A stretch of 6,717 nucleotides of DNA from UBA1140 sp964409295 (GTDB taxonomy: Bacteria; Campylobacterota; Campylobacteria; Campylobacterales; Sulfurovaceae): NCBI GenBank assembly GCA_964409295.1, contig CAYPCV010000109.1:1-6717 (forward strand), read 5' to 3'. Below, piece by piece: positions 1-6,230 of the stretch. Under the pieces are notes generated by a model that was not told where the DNA came from, did no database searches, and saw nothing but the letters and a program-made list of their open reading frames with translations. Each line of letters starts with the position of its first letter. The stretch's first letter is position 1. The translations under genes and the position numbers were made by a program.

Positions 1-546
1 TGCATCAATCAATTCAGGAACACCCAATCCTGTTTTTGCAGAGACCAAAGAGTGTTCTGTACAATCTAAACCAATTGCATCTTCAACCTCCATCAACACT
101 TTATCGGGGTCAGCTGCTGGTAAATCTATTTTATTGACTACAGGAACTAAGGTCAAATCATTATCTAAAGCGATATAAACGTTGGCAATAGTTTGAGCCT
201 CAACACCTTGGGCAGCGTCAATAATAAGTAAAGCACCTTCAGAAGAAGCCAATGAACGGCTAACTTCATAAGAGAAATCAACGTGACCTGGGGTGTCAAT
301 GAGATTTAGAATGTAGTGTTCGCCATCTTTATTGATATAATCCAAACGAACAGACTGAGCTTTAATCGTAATACCACGCTCTTTTTCAATATCCATTGTA
401 TCCATAACTTGTGCCGACATTTTACGGTCGGACACAGCGTTACACTCTTGAATAATTCTATCTGCAAGTGTAGATTTACCATGGTCAATATGAGCAATAA
501 TAGAGAAGTTTCTAATATTAGACTGAGGTACGTTCTTTTCTGCCAT
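1..546 (-). CDS. lepA: Elongation factor 4 (LepA) GTPase, N-terminal part, cut by the window edge
   Basis: LepA is a ribosome-bound translational GTPase thought to remodel stalled or mistranslocated ribosomes. The ATG at 546-544 opens a frame that runs unbroken for 182 codons to the window edge. The whole visible part is the GTP-binding domain: P-loop AHIDHGKST at residues 18-26, switch I RGIT at 57-60, DTPGH at 84-88, NKID at 138-141 and SAK at 169-171. The opening NIRNFSIIAHIDHGKST and the QVMDTMDIEKERGIT stretch are LepA-type and not EF-G, TypA or EF-Tu. The family is about 600 residues long, so roughly two thirds lie outside the window. The start overlaps the prs stop as TAATG (one shared base) and has no strong Shine-Dalgarno site, so translation is probably coupled to prs. 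Confidence 0.96.
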   Translation of the reverse strand, partial: MAEKNVPQSNIRNFSIIAHIDHGKSTLADRIIQECNAVSDRKMSAQVMDTMDIEKERGITIKAQSVRLDYINKDGEHYILNLIDTPGHVDFSYEVSRSLASSEGALLIIDAAQGVEAQTIANVYIALDNDLTLVPVVNKIDLPAADPDKVLMEVEDAIGLDCTEHSLVSAKTGLGVPELIDA

Positions 547-1484
547 TAGTTTGTCTCAAACAGTGAATTAACACTTTCATTATTATAAACTCGTCTAATA
601 ACTTCTCCTAGCATCTTAGCTGTTGAGAGTACTTTTATTTTATCACAAGTATTATTTTTAATAGGAATGGTATTTGTTACTACTAACTCATCTAACTCGC
701 CATTTTGAATACGGTCAAATGCAGGTCCAGAAAGAACAGGGTGTGTACAACATGCCATAACCGAGGTTGCTCCAAGATTTTTAAGTGCTGCTGCTGCTTT
801 TACCATGGTTCCTGCTGTGTCAATCATATCATCAATCATAATGACATCTTTACCCTCAACATTTCCAATAATATTCATAACCTCTGACTCATTGGCTTTT
901 TCACGTCTTTTATCAACAATAACCATATCTAAACCCATAGTCTTTGCAAAATATCTTGCCCGTGCGACTCCACCAATATCAGGACTTGCAACAATTGGAT
1001 TTTTAAGATTTTTAGCCTTTACATAATCATTAAAAAGTACCGCACCATAAAGATTATCCACAGGAATATCAAAAAACCCTTGAATCTGAGAAGCATGTAA
1101 ATCCACAGTTACTACTCTAGTAATTCCTGCTGTCTCCATAAGATTTGCCACAAGTTTTGCTGTAATAGGAACTCTTGGTTCAGCTTTTCTATCTTGTCTT
1201 GCATATCCATAATAAGGCACAACAGCTGTAATAGACCTTGCTGATGAACGTTTAAGTGCATCCACCATAATAAGTAGTTCCATTAAATTGAAGTTTGCTG
1301 GTGCTGAGGTTGGTTGAATAATAAACACATCTTTACCACGAACACTCTCTTCAATTTTAACATTAATCTCATTGTCTGAGAACTTTGTAATTTTTGCCTT
1401 TGAGAGTGGTTGGTCAAGGTATTTTGATACCTCCTGTGCAAGTTCTTCATTAGCTGTACCAGAAAAAAGCATGTATCCTGTCAT
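546..1484 (-). CDS. prs: Ribose-phosphate pyrophosphokinase (PRPP synthase)
   Basis: Prs transfers pyrophosphate from ATP to ribose 5-phosphate, giving PRPP for purine, pyrimidine, histidine, tryptophan and NAD synthesis in the cytosol. The 312-residue length is normal for bacterial class I enzymes. Visible motifs in order are FSDNE (35-39), the ATP-binding PYYGYARQDRK (90-100), the family signature around VDLHASQIQGFFDIPV (127-142, with the metal-binding H130), the catalytic-loop residues KRREKA (192-197) and the PRPP-binding loop DDMIDTAGT (218-226). All key residues are intact. The start at 1484 is chosen because AAGG lies 7 nt upstream (1492-1495); the next Met, residue 5, is not so placed. 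The gene is the first of a minus-strand unit with lepA, and is divergent from the aspartic protease gene. Confidence 0.98.
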   Translation of the reverse strand: MTGYMLFSGTANEELAQEVSKYLDQPLSKAKITKFSDNEINVKIEESVRGKDVFIIQPTSAPANFNLMELLIMVDALKRSSARSITAVVPYYGYARQDRKAEPRVPITAKLVANLMETAGITRVVTVDLHASQIQGFFDIPVDNLYGAVLFNDYVKAKNLKNPIVASPDIGGVARARYFAKTMGLDMVIVDKRREKANESEVMNIIGNVEGKDVIMIDDMIDTAGTMVKAAAALKNLGATSVMACCTHPVLSGPAFDRIQNGELDELVVTNTIPIKNNTCDKIKVLSTAKMLGEVIRRVYNNESVNSLFETN

Positions 1485-1491
1485 TTGTTTA

Positions 1492-1495
1492 CCTT
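1492..1495 (-). promoter_or_regulatory. Ribosome binding site of prs
   Basis: On the minus strand AAGG is followed by 7 nt and then the ATG at 1484. This supports Met1 over the in-frame Met5. Confidence 0.75.
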
Positions 1496-1534
1496 ATAAT
1501 TGTAATATTTCTGATGAATTTTACCCATATTTTC

Positions 1535-1540
1535 ATAATA
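1535..1540 (-). promoter_or_regulatory. Candidate -10 element for prs-lepA
   Basis: The minus strand reads TATTAT (context GCTATTATGA) about 50 nt upstream of the prs start. No convincing -35 hexamer lies at the right distance, but T-rich stretches further upstream are compatible with campylobacterotal sigma70 promoters, which often lack a strong -35. This is a pattern match only; another AT-rich match (TAAAAT nearer the gene) cannot be excluded. Confidence 0.35.
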
Positions 1541-1571
1541 GCGTGATGAGAGAATTCTAAGAGTTTTTAGA

Positions 1572-1596
1572 TAAAATAAAATAGAAACAATATAAA
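1572..1596 (+). promoter_or_regulatory. Candidate promoter region of the TPR-retropepsin gene
   Basis: Two possible -10 elements are visible on the plus strand: TAAAAT at 1572-1577, within TTTTTAGATAAAAT, and TATAAA at 1591-1596. Both lie 36-60 nt upstream of the ATG at 1632 in a very AT-rich stretch. The base composition makes chance matches likely, and no -35 element stands out. Together with the prs signal it makes the 147-bp gap a divergent promoter region. Confidence 0.3.
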
Positions 1597-1621
1597 TAAT
1601 TTATAAAATTTTAATTTTAAT

Positions 1622-1625
1622 AGGA
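1622..1625 (+). promoter_or_regulatory. Ribosome binding site of the TPR-retropepsin gene
   Basis: AGGA followed by AACATT and the ATG at 1632 gives a standard spacing of 6 nt and supports the chosen start. Confidence 0.7.
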
Positions 1626-1631
1626 AACATT

Positions 1632-2774
1632 ATGTTTAATATAATCTTAGCATTGATAGCAGGTATCTTAATTGGTTGGAACTTTCACGCATTTTTTATT
1701 TCACTCAATCCTCCTCAAATCTTAAGAGAAGATTTTAATCTTTCTAAGACCATCATAACAAGCCCTCAAAAGCATCTCTTTAAAGAGTCTAACAGTAGCA
1801 CTAAAAAAACCCTCGTACCCATTACATTTAATAGCCTATTAAATAACAAGCACTTTGAAAAAGCACTAAAAAAATATGAACAGAGTAATGAAGCTAAGAA
1901 GATAATCTACAGGGAAATCATTCAACGTTTTTTTGAAAAAAACATATATAGTAATGCAAAAGAAGCAAGCGTTCAACTTCATGAATATCTTAAAATAGAG
2001 CCTCAAAATATTCAAGCAAATCTACAACTTGTAGAAGCATATAAAACCTTAAAAGAGTATTATAAAGTCCTTGATTTACTTAGAAATCTTTTAGAAAATA
2101 GCAACTCTGCAATAGAACAAGAGATGCTAAATAAAGAGATTATTAACAACTCTAAAATCTATATTGATGAACTCAATAGAACAGAAAGGTTCCAACAACT
2201 TATCGCCTTTTTAGAAGAGCAGATTGAGTATGGATTAAATACAGCATTTTATACCTTTACCCTTGCCAAACACTATACCAATACAAAAAAAGCCTATCCT
2301 ATAGCAATAAAATTGTTAAAAGAGATAGAGTTTGATGAGAAATATGGAGAAAAAGCTAAGGCTCTACTGAAAAAAATAGAAATCATACAGACAGAAAAAG
2401 AAAATTACACCTACCATTTACCCCTAATAAAAGAGGGAGAACACTTTTTAATTTATGTAACTATAGATGAAGTCCCTCTAAAACTCTTTTTAGATACGGG
2501 AGCGAGCTACACATTAATAGATGAAGAGAAACTTTCATCATTAACACTTTTAGAAAATGATATAACTCTACAAACCCCAGCAGGAGAGATGCACTCAAAA
2601 CTCCAACAAGCTCAAAGCTTTAAAATAGAAGAGCTAGAGTTAAAAGAGTTTAAACTTATGACTACCTCTTTCAAACAACGAACTGCTGATGGTCTACTAG
2701 GAATGAATTTTTTCAAACAATTCAAGTTTAAAATTGACCAAGAAGAGGGAGTACTTTATTTATCTAGCAAATAA
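1632..2774 (+). CDS. Membrane-anchored TPR-like protein with C-terminal retropepsin-type aspartic protease domain
   Basis: This 380-residue protein has three visible parts. Residues 3-25 are hydrophobic (NIILALIAGILIGW...) and look like an uncleaved N-terminal membrane anchor. Residues about 65-255 are helical and rich in Lys, Glu, Leu and Tyr, with TPR-like spacing (for example AKEASVQLHEYLKIEPQNIQ, 109-128, then NLQLVEAYKTLKEYYKVLDL, 130-149). Residues about 265-380 form a single-lobe clan AA protease: a beta strand, the catalytic DTGAS at 288-292 (Asp288) and the hydrophobic-hydrophobic-Gly motif LLGMNFF at 355-361. Proteases of this type act as dimers, each monomer giving one Asp. With the anchor, I infer a periplasmic or membrane-facing location, but few charged residues flank the anchor, so topology is uncertain. 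The substrate is unknown. A good AGGA site supports the start. It is the only plus-strand gene here, and its last 11 bp overlap the end of mnmA. Confidence 0.88.
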   Translation: MFNIILALIAGILIGWNFHAFFISLNPPQILREDFNLSKTIITSPQKHLFKESNSSTKKTLVPITFNSLLNNKHFEKALKKYEQSNEAKKIIYREIIQRFFEKNIYSNAKEASVQLHEYLKIEPQNIQANLQLVEAYKTLKEYYKVLDLLRNLLENSNSAIEQEMLNKEIINNSKIYIDELNRTERFQQLIAFLEEQIEYGLNTAFYTFTLAKHYTNTKKAYPIAIKLLKEIEFDEKYGEKAKALLKKIEIIQTEKENYTYHLPLIKEGEHFLIYVTIDEVPLKLFLDTGASYTLIDEEKLSSLTLLENDITLQTPAGEMHSKLQQAQSFKIEELELKEFKLMTTSFKQRTADGLLGMNFFKQFKFKIDQEEGVLYLSSK

Positions 2775-3795
2775 CCCCAGACCCAATAACCCTATTCTCT
2801 TCATAAAAAACAGCTACCTGTCCATAGGCTAGACCAAAGACAGCAGAAGAGAGTTCGACTTCTCCATTCTCTTTCTTTTCATCTAGTGTTACATTACATG
2901 GAATAGCTTGTGTTCGATAACGTACTTTAACCGTAATATTAGAAGTGTCTAAATCTTTAAAAAGGTTAATCTTTTTTATCTTAAATCTATGGGCTTCTAG
3001 TTCCTCTCGTTTTCCGACAACAACTTGATTCTCTTTTGGCTTAATAGACAATACAAAATGAGGGTCATGAGCTCCATTCACGGTAAAGCCTCTTCGTTTT
3101 CCAATGGTATAATGCATGTAACCTTTATGCTTTCCAACTACTGTACCATCGCTATAGACGGTTTCGCCCTCTAAATCTATATTCATGTGTCTCTCTAACA
3201 CTTCGGTATAATCGTTCTCTACAAAACAGATTTCAGAACTCTCTTTTTGGGTTGCGAAATCTTGTAAAGGTGGAATTTTGCTAGCATACGCTTTTACATC
3301 TGTTTTAACCCATGAACCCAAAGGAAAAACCAATCGTGGAAGAACCTCTTTTCGTACCTGTGCTACAAAATAACTTTGGTCTTTTGAATCATCTTTTGCT
3401 GTTGAGAAAAACTCTCCGTCACAATTTAAATAATGCCCTGTGGCTACTTTATCAATCCCCAAAGAGTCAGCAAAGTCTACCATTTTTCCGAATTTAATGT
3501 TTCGATTACACATCACACAAGGGTTTGGGGTCAACCCCTCTTTGTAGGTCTCTACAAAGTAGTCATAAACATCTTTTTTAAAATCATCAGCTAAGTCAAG
3601 AAAATGAACCTCTATCCCCAAATACTCTCCCACTCGTTGAGCCTTGGTGTAGTTGGCTTCGTGATAGCCTTTTTTCTCATGAAGCTTCATATAAACACCC
3701 GTTACATTGTAACCCTCTTTTTGTAACAAAATTGCTGTTACTGTCGAATCGACTCCACCACTCATTCCCACTAAAACTGTTTTTTTATTTTCCAT
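2764..3795 (-). CDS. mnmA: tRNA-specific 2-thiouridylase MnmA
   Basis: MnmA activates U34 of tRNA Lys, Glu and Gln with ATP and inserts sulfur to make s2U in the cytosol. The 343-residue length is normal to slightly short. The PP-loop GMSGGVDST is at 10-18, TPNPCVMCN at 89-97 holds the first catalytic Cys (C96), GHY is at 120-122, KDQSYF at 138-143, SSEICFV at 186-192 holds the second, persulfide-cycling Cys (C190), and GKRRG is at 232-236. The residue aligned with E. coli Asp99 is Cys93, giving a CxxC pattern. The start at 3795 has GG only 4 nt upstream, but the N-terminus MENKKTVLVGMSGG fits the family and no other start is possible before the P-loop. It begins 9 nt after the flhF stop, as the last gene of the operon, in a place where flhG would be expected in motile relatives. 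Confidence 0.97.
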   Translation of the reverse strand: MENKKTVLVGMSGGVDSTVTAILLQKEGYNVTGVYMKLHEKKGYHEANYTKAQRVGEYLGIEVHFLDLADDFKKDVYDYFVETYKEGLTPNPCVMCNRNIKFGKMVDFADSLGIDKVATGHYLNCDGEFFSTAKDDSKDQSYFVAQVRKEVLPRLVFPLGSWVKTDVKAYASKIPPLQDFATQKESSEICFVENDYTEVLERHMNIDLEGETVYSDGTVVGKHKGYMHYTIGKRRGFTVNGAHDPHFVLSIKPKENQVVVGKREELEAHRFKIKKINLFKDLDTSNITVKVRYRTQAIPCNVTLDEKKENGEVELSSAVFGLAYGQVAVFYEENRVIGSGVIC

Positions 3796-3804
3796 TTTTC
3801 CTAC

Positions 3805-4668
3805 TTATTCTTGCATAAATTTATTTAAAATATACTCTTTGGACGCAACCATTAAATCTTCTGGTATCTCTTGACCAAAAGAGAGATACGAAATAGGTCT
3901 ACCTTCGTTGATTGAAAAATTTATCATGTCTGACAAATCAGAAGTCTCATCCAGTTTTGTAAAGATAAAATTTTCAATCTCTAAATCATTAAAAACTTTC
4001 AACACTTTTTCTAAATCTCTCTGTTTTGATGTAGCTGAAAGTACCAGTGAAATCTGAACTTTATAGTGCATATCCTCTTTTAACATATAAATTAAAGACG
4101 ATAACTCTTGAAAATTTTCTCCCATAGAGCCTGCTGTATCAATCAAAATCAAATCATATTGCTTCTCTAATAAGCTCTCCAAACTGACTAAAGGAATCTC
4201 CATCGCATCTGAGTAGTGTGACAACTGTTCAAATGCTCCAACTTTATGTTGGTCATAGTTCACAAAAGCAACGCTCTGTTTTTTCTCGATTAAATACTTA
4301 TATCGTCCCCCTAATTTCCCTATCAAAGATGTTTTTCCTATACCTGTTGCACCAACAACCATATGTACCTCATTTTCAAAGCTCTTAATCTCCTCTTTGA
4401 CACTTAACAGAGTATCTAACTCTTCTAGTACATATGCCACAAGCATCTCTTCATCATCTTCCAAACTAGAACCAACAAGAGGGGCTAAAAGCTTCTCAAT
4501 CCGATGCCTATCAATACCCTTGTCAATAAAACGATTGGCAACTTTTTGAACCAAAGGAGCATGCTCCATAACATCATGAGCTAATGAAGCATGCATTAAA
4601 GAGATTTCATCACGCAAAGTTTTTATCTCTTCTACCGATACAAGTCTCTCTTCATTCTTTTCAAGCAT
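3805..4668 (-). CDS. flhF: Short FlhF-like SRP-family GTPase, N-terminal B domain absent
   Basis: FlhF is an SRP54/FtsY-type GTPase that sets flagellar position and number at the cell pole. This 287-residue protein has an acidic helical N domain (about 1-95) and a G domain: P-loop GATGIGKTS (106-114), the DQHKVGAFEQL region (139-149, usually DTYRIGAVEQL), DTAGS (177-181, usually DTAGR), TKLDE (237-241) and a closing SYLSFGQEIPEDL (260-272), which is strongly FlhF-like. FlhF proteins of Helicobacter and Campylobacter are about 450-480 residues, so the N-terminal B domain is missing. The intact folK ends only 8 nt upstream, so this is not a misplaced start. The identification rests on the motifs plus the position after folK. 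It could serve flagella in a reduced form or have another targeting role. The Shine-Dalgarno site is weak (AGAGAG). Confidence 0.85.
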   Translation of the reverse strand: MLEKNEERLVSVEEIKTLRDEISLMHASLAHDVMEHAPLVQKVANRFIDKGIDRHRIEKLLAPLVGSSLEDDEEMLVAYVLEELDTLLSVKEEIKSFENEVHMVVGATGIGKTSLIGKLGGRYKYLIEKKQSVAFVNYDQHKVGAFEQLSHYSDAMEIPLVSLESLLEKQYDLILIDTAGSMGENFQELSSLIYMLKEDMHYKVQISLVLSATSKQRDLEKVLKVFNDLEIENFIFTKLDETSDLSDMINFSINEGRPISYLSFGQEIPEDLMVASKEYILNKFMQE

Positions 4669-4676
4669 AGTCTCTC

Positions 4677-5165
4677 TTAGATTTTAGTTTTTAACTGGGT
4701 CAAGGGAATTATAACCGATGCCCGTTCATGCCAAGCATGATGAGGTAATGTTAACTCTACACTATTCATTACCTCATCTTCATAAAATATCATATCAATG
4801 TCCAAAGTACGAGGGGCATCAGCAAATGAACGCTTTCGTCCAAATCTATTTTCAGCATGCAAAATATAGCGTAAAAGTACTTTAGGTCTCAAACATGTTT
4901 TCACAATTATTAATGAATTATAAAAATATGCTTGTTCCAAATAACCAAATGGTGGATTTTTTAAAATAGGAGCTGTCTCAACAATATCAACAACTGACGA
5001 TTTTTTTAAAAAATAGAAAAGATGATTAAAGCGTCTACGAACATCTCCTATATTCCCCCCTATTCCCAATGTTACTTGATAGGGTTTATCTGATTTTATT
5101 TTAGAAAGATAGGGGTAATTTTTTTGATAAAAAAGCGTATTTTTGGAATCTAACGTTTTTCTCAT
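4677..5165 (-). CDS. folK: 6-hydroxymethyl-7,8-dihydropterin pyrophosphokinase (FolK)
   Basis: FolK transfers pyrophosphate from ATP to 6-hydroxymethyl-dihydropterin, the step before dihydropteroate synthase in folate synthesis. The first about 28 residues are a basic extension before the usual first strand. Then come LGIGGNIGD (33-41, where many bacteria have GSN), the substrate loop KNPPFGYLEQAYFYN (69-83) and GRKRSFADAPRTLDIDMIF (109-127), in which R119, D122 and D124 match the E. coli ATP/Mg residues R92, D95 and D97. The extension and the KRSF..APRT form resemble campylobacterotal FolK. The C-terminus stops soon after PHHAWHERASVIIPL and so is shorter than in E. coli. The ATG overlaps the peptidase stop as ATGA, a classic sign of coupled translation. 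Confidence 0.95.
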   Translation of the reverse strand: MRKTLDSKNTLFYQKNYPYLSKIKSDKPYQVTLGIGGNIGDVRRRFNHLFYFLKKSSVVDIVETAPILKNPPFGYLEQAYFYNSLIIVKTCLRPKVLLRYILHAENRFGRKRSFADAPRTLDIDMIFYEDEVMNSVELTLPHHAWHERASVIIPLTQLKTKI

Positions 5166-6181
5166 AACACCTCAACTCGGCCATTGACCATTGTAACCAT
5201 ATCTTCGATACGAATACCAAACTCATTAGGAATATAGATACCTGGTTCAATAGTATAGACCATATTATCTTCTACTCTAATATCACAGCGACCCGAAATA
5301 TACGGCATTTCATGAATGTCCAATCCCACACCATGACCTGTTGAGTGAACATAGTATTCTCCCATTCCACCCTTTTCGATAATATCACGCGTCAAGGCAT
5401 CTATTTTTTTGGCTTTCATTCCAGAACGTGCTTTTTCAATGGCATTATCATGGGCTTTTAATACTAAATCATAGGCTTTTTGTATCTTTTTACTTTTAAA
5501 ATTCTGTTCATATTCAAACTCAAACCCCTTGCTTGTCGAAACAGTACGGGTTCTGTCTGAACAGTAACGTTTATATTTTAACCCTGCATCAACCAACAAT
5601 AAATCATTTTTTTTGAGCTTGGTATCCGTAGGTAAAGCATGGGGTTTAGCAGCATTTGCATTGACAGCCACAATAGGGTCAAAAGACAAATCATATTTGC
5701 CCTGCCCACTCAAAGTATCTTTTGCCATAAAGGTCAAGAATTTTTCATCTTTTTTAAAACCACTTTTATGAATAGAATCGGCAAAGGCATCAAAAGCTTT
5801 TGCTCCAAGTTTTACAGCTTTTTTCAATAAAAGAAGCTCTTGGGAACTCTTAATAATTCGTTTTTTATGAGAAAAGTCGGGAACTTTTTTAAACTTAATT
5901 TTCAGACTATTACTTAACAGTGAAAAGTTAAAGATACTCCACTCTTTAGGGTCTATGGTTAATTTTTTAATCGTTGATTTTTTAATTAATTCATTTGCTT
6001 TTCCGTATAAATCGCCATCAATTATCACTGTTGCTTGCTCAACATTCTCTTGGGCTTCAATCGTATAACGAGCATCCGTAATAAAAAAAGCTTCACTTCC
6101 TAGCTTTAAAAACAGTGCATTATCAGAACTGTAGCCACACTCATAATAGATAGCATTTTCATCTTTAACAATATAATTCAT
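5162..6181 (-). CDS. pepQ: M24-family Xaa-Pro peptidase (aminopeptidase P / prolidase type)
   Basis: This is a pita-bread-fold metallopeptidase expected to cleave N-terminal Xaa-Pro bonds or Xaa-Pro dipeptides in the cytosol. All five metal ligands are visible, numbered from the Met at 6181: D198 (LLLVDAG), D209 (CSDRTRT), H283 (STGHGVGLDIHE), E312 (TIEPGIYI) and E326 (GIRIEDMV); H181 in KPHAL is also typical. Residues 1-110 form the creatinase-type N-terminal domain. The frame stays open to an ATG at 6211, but that codon overlaps a perfect hairpin and lacks a ribosome site. The Met at 6181 begins MNYIVKDENAIYYECGYSSD, which fits relatives such as the Helicobacter protein, and has AAGG upstream. 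That makes 339 residues. The symbol pepQ follows the Helicobacter neighbour gene; pepP is equally possible. The stop overlaps folK by 4 nt. Confidence 0.93.
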   Translation of the reverse strand: MNYIVKDENAIYYECGYSSDNALFLKLGSEAFFITDARYTIEAQENVEQATVIIDGDLYGKANELIKKSTIKKLTIDPKEWSIFNFSLLSNSLKIKFKKVPDFSHKKRIIKSSQELLLLKKAVKLGAKAFDAFADSIHKSGFKKDEKFLTFMAKDTLSGQGKYDLSFDPIVAVNANAAKPHALPTDTKLKKNDLLLVDAGLKYKRYCSDRTRTVSTSKGFEFEYEQNFKSKKIQKAYDLVLKAHDNAIEKARSGMKAKKIDALTRDIIEKGGMGEYYVHSTGHGVGLDIHEMPYISGRCDIRVEDNMVYTIEPGIYIPNEFGIRIEDMVTMVNGRVEVL

Positions 6182-6191
6182 GGGATTTTGA

Positions 6192-6195
6192 CCTT
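6192..6195 (-). promoter_or_regulatory. Ribosome binding site of the M24 peptidase gene
   Basis: AAGG on the minus strand stands 10 nt before the ATG at 6181, a slightly long spacing. The competing ATG at 6211 has only an A-run and GGTCGG directly before it, so this site favours the shorter protein. Confidence 0.5.
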
Positions 6196-6199
6196 GTAG

Positions 6200-6217
6200 G
6201 GTCGGAGGCATCCGACC
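6200..6217. repeat. Perfect 7-bp GC-rich inverted repeat between aroQ and the peptidase gene
   Basis: The plus strand reads GGTCGGA, loop GGCA, TCCGACC. The stem is perfect and much richer in GC than its surroundings. On the plus strand it is followed by ATTTTTTTATTTTTT, which is the shape of a rho-independent terminator, yet no plus-strand gene leads into it. On the minus strand, the direction of the operon, it has an A-run before it and no U-run after it, so it should not terminate there. It could act as an mRNA processing or stability hairpin, be a copy of a dispersed palindromic repeat, or stop antisense transcripts. Confidence 0.7.
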
Positions 6218-6230
6218 ATTTTTTTATTTT

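Noticed and set aside
316..549. Open frame of 77 codons on the plus strand
   Set aside because: It is antisense to the well-supported lepA GTPase domain and encodes nothing recognisable.
805..1026. Open frame of 73 codons on the plus strand
   Set aside because: It lies wholly antisense to prs, whose motifs are intact across this span.
1054..1062. A perfect TTATCCACA DnaA-box match
   Set aside because: It is a single copy inside prs and encodes the conserved VDN of the family signature. No cluster of boxes or origin-like layout is seen.
1561..1620. Very AT-rich stretch as a possible replication origin or unwinding element
   Set aside because: No DnaA boxes or iterons lie nearby, and the position between divergent genes is better explained by promoters.
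2764..2795. Three G-runs on the minus strand (GGG, GGG, GGGG) that look like part of a G-quadruplex
   Set aside because: Only three runs are present, and they are the codons of the MnmA C-terminus (RVIGSGVIC), so coding explains them.
3805..4668. Calling the FlhF-like gene a pseudogene
   Set aside because: The frame is intact, keeps P-loop and TKLD motifs and a continuous FlhF-like C-terminus, and sits in a tight operon. It is short, but not visibly broken.
4677..4765. FolK as a C-terminally truncated gene
   Set aside because: It is shorter than E. coli at the C-terminus, but campylobacterotal FolK proteins also end soon after this segment, as far as I recall, and all catalytic residues are present.
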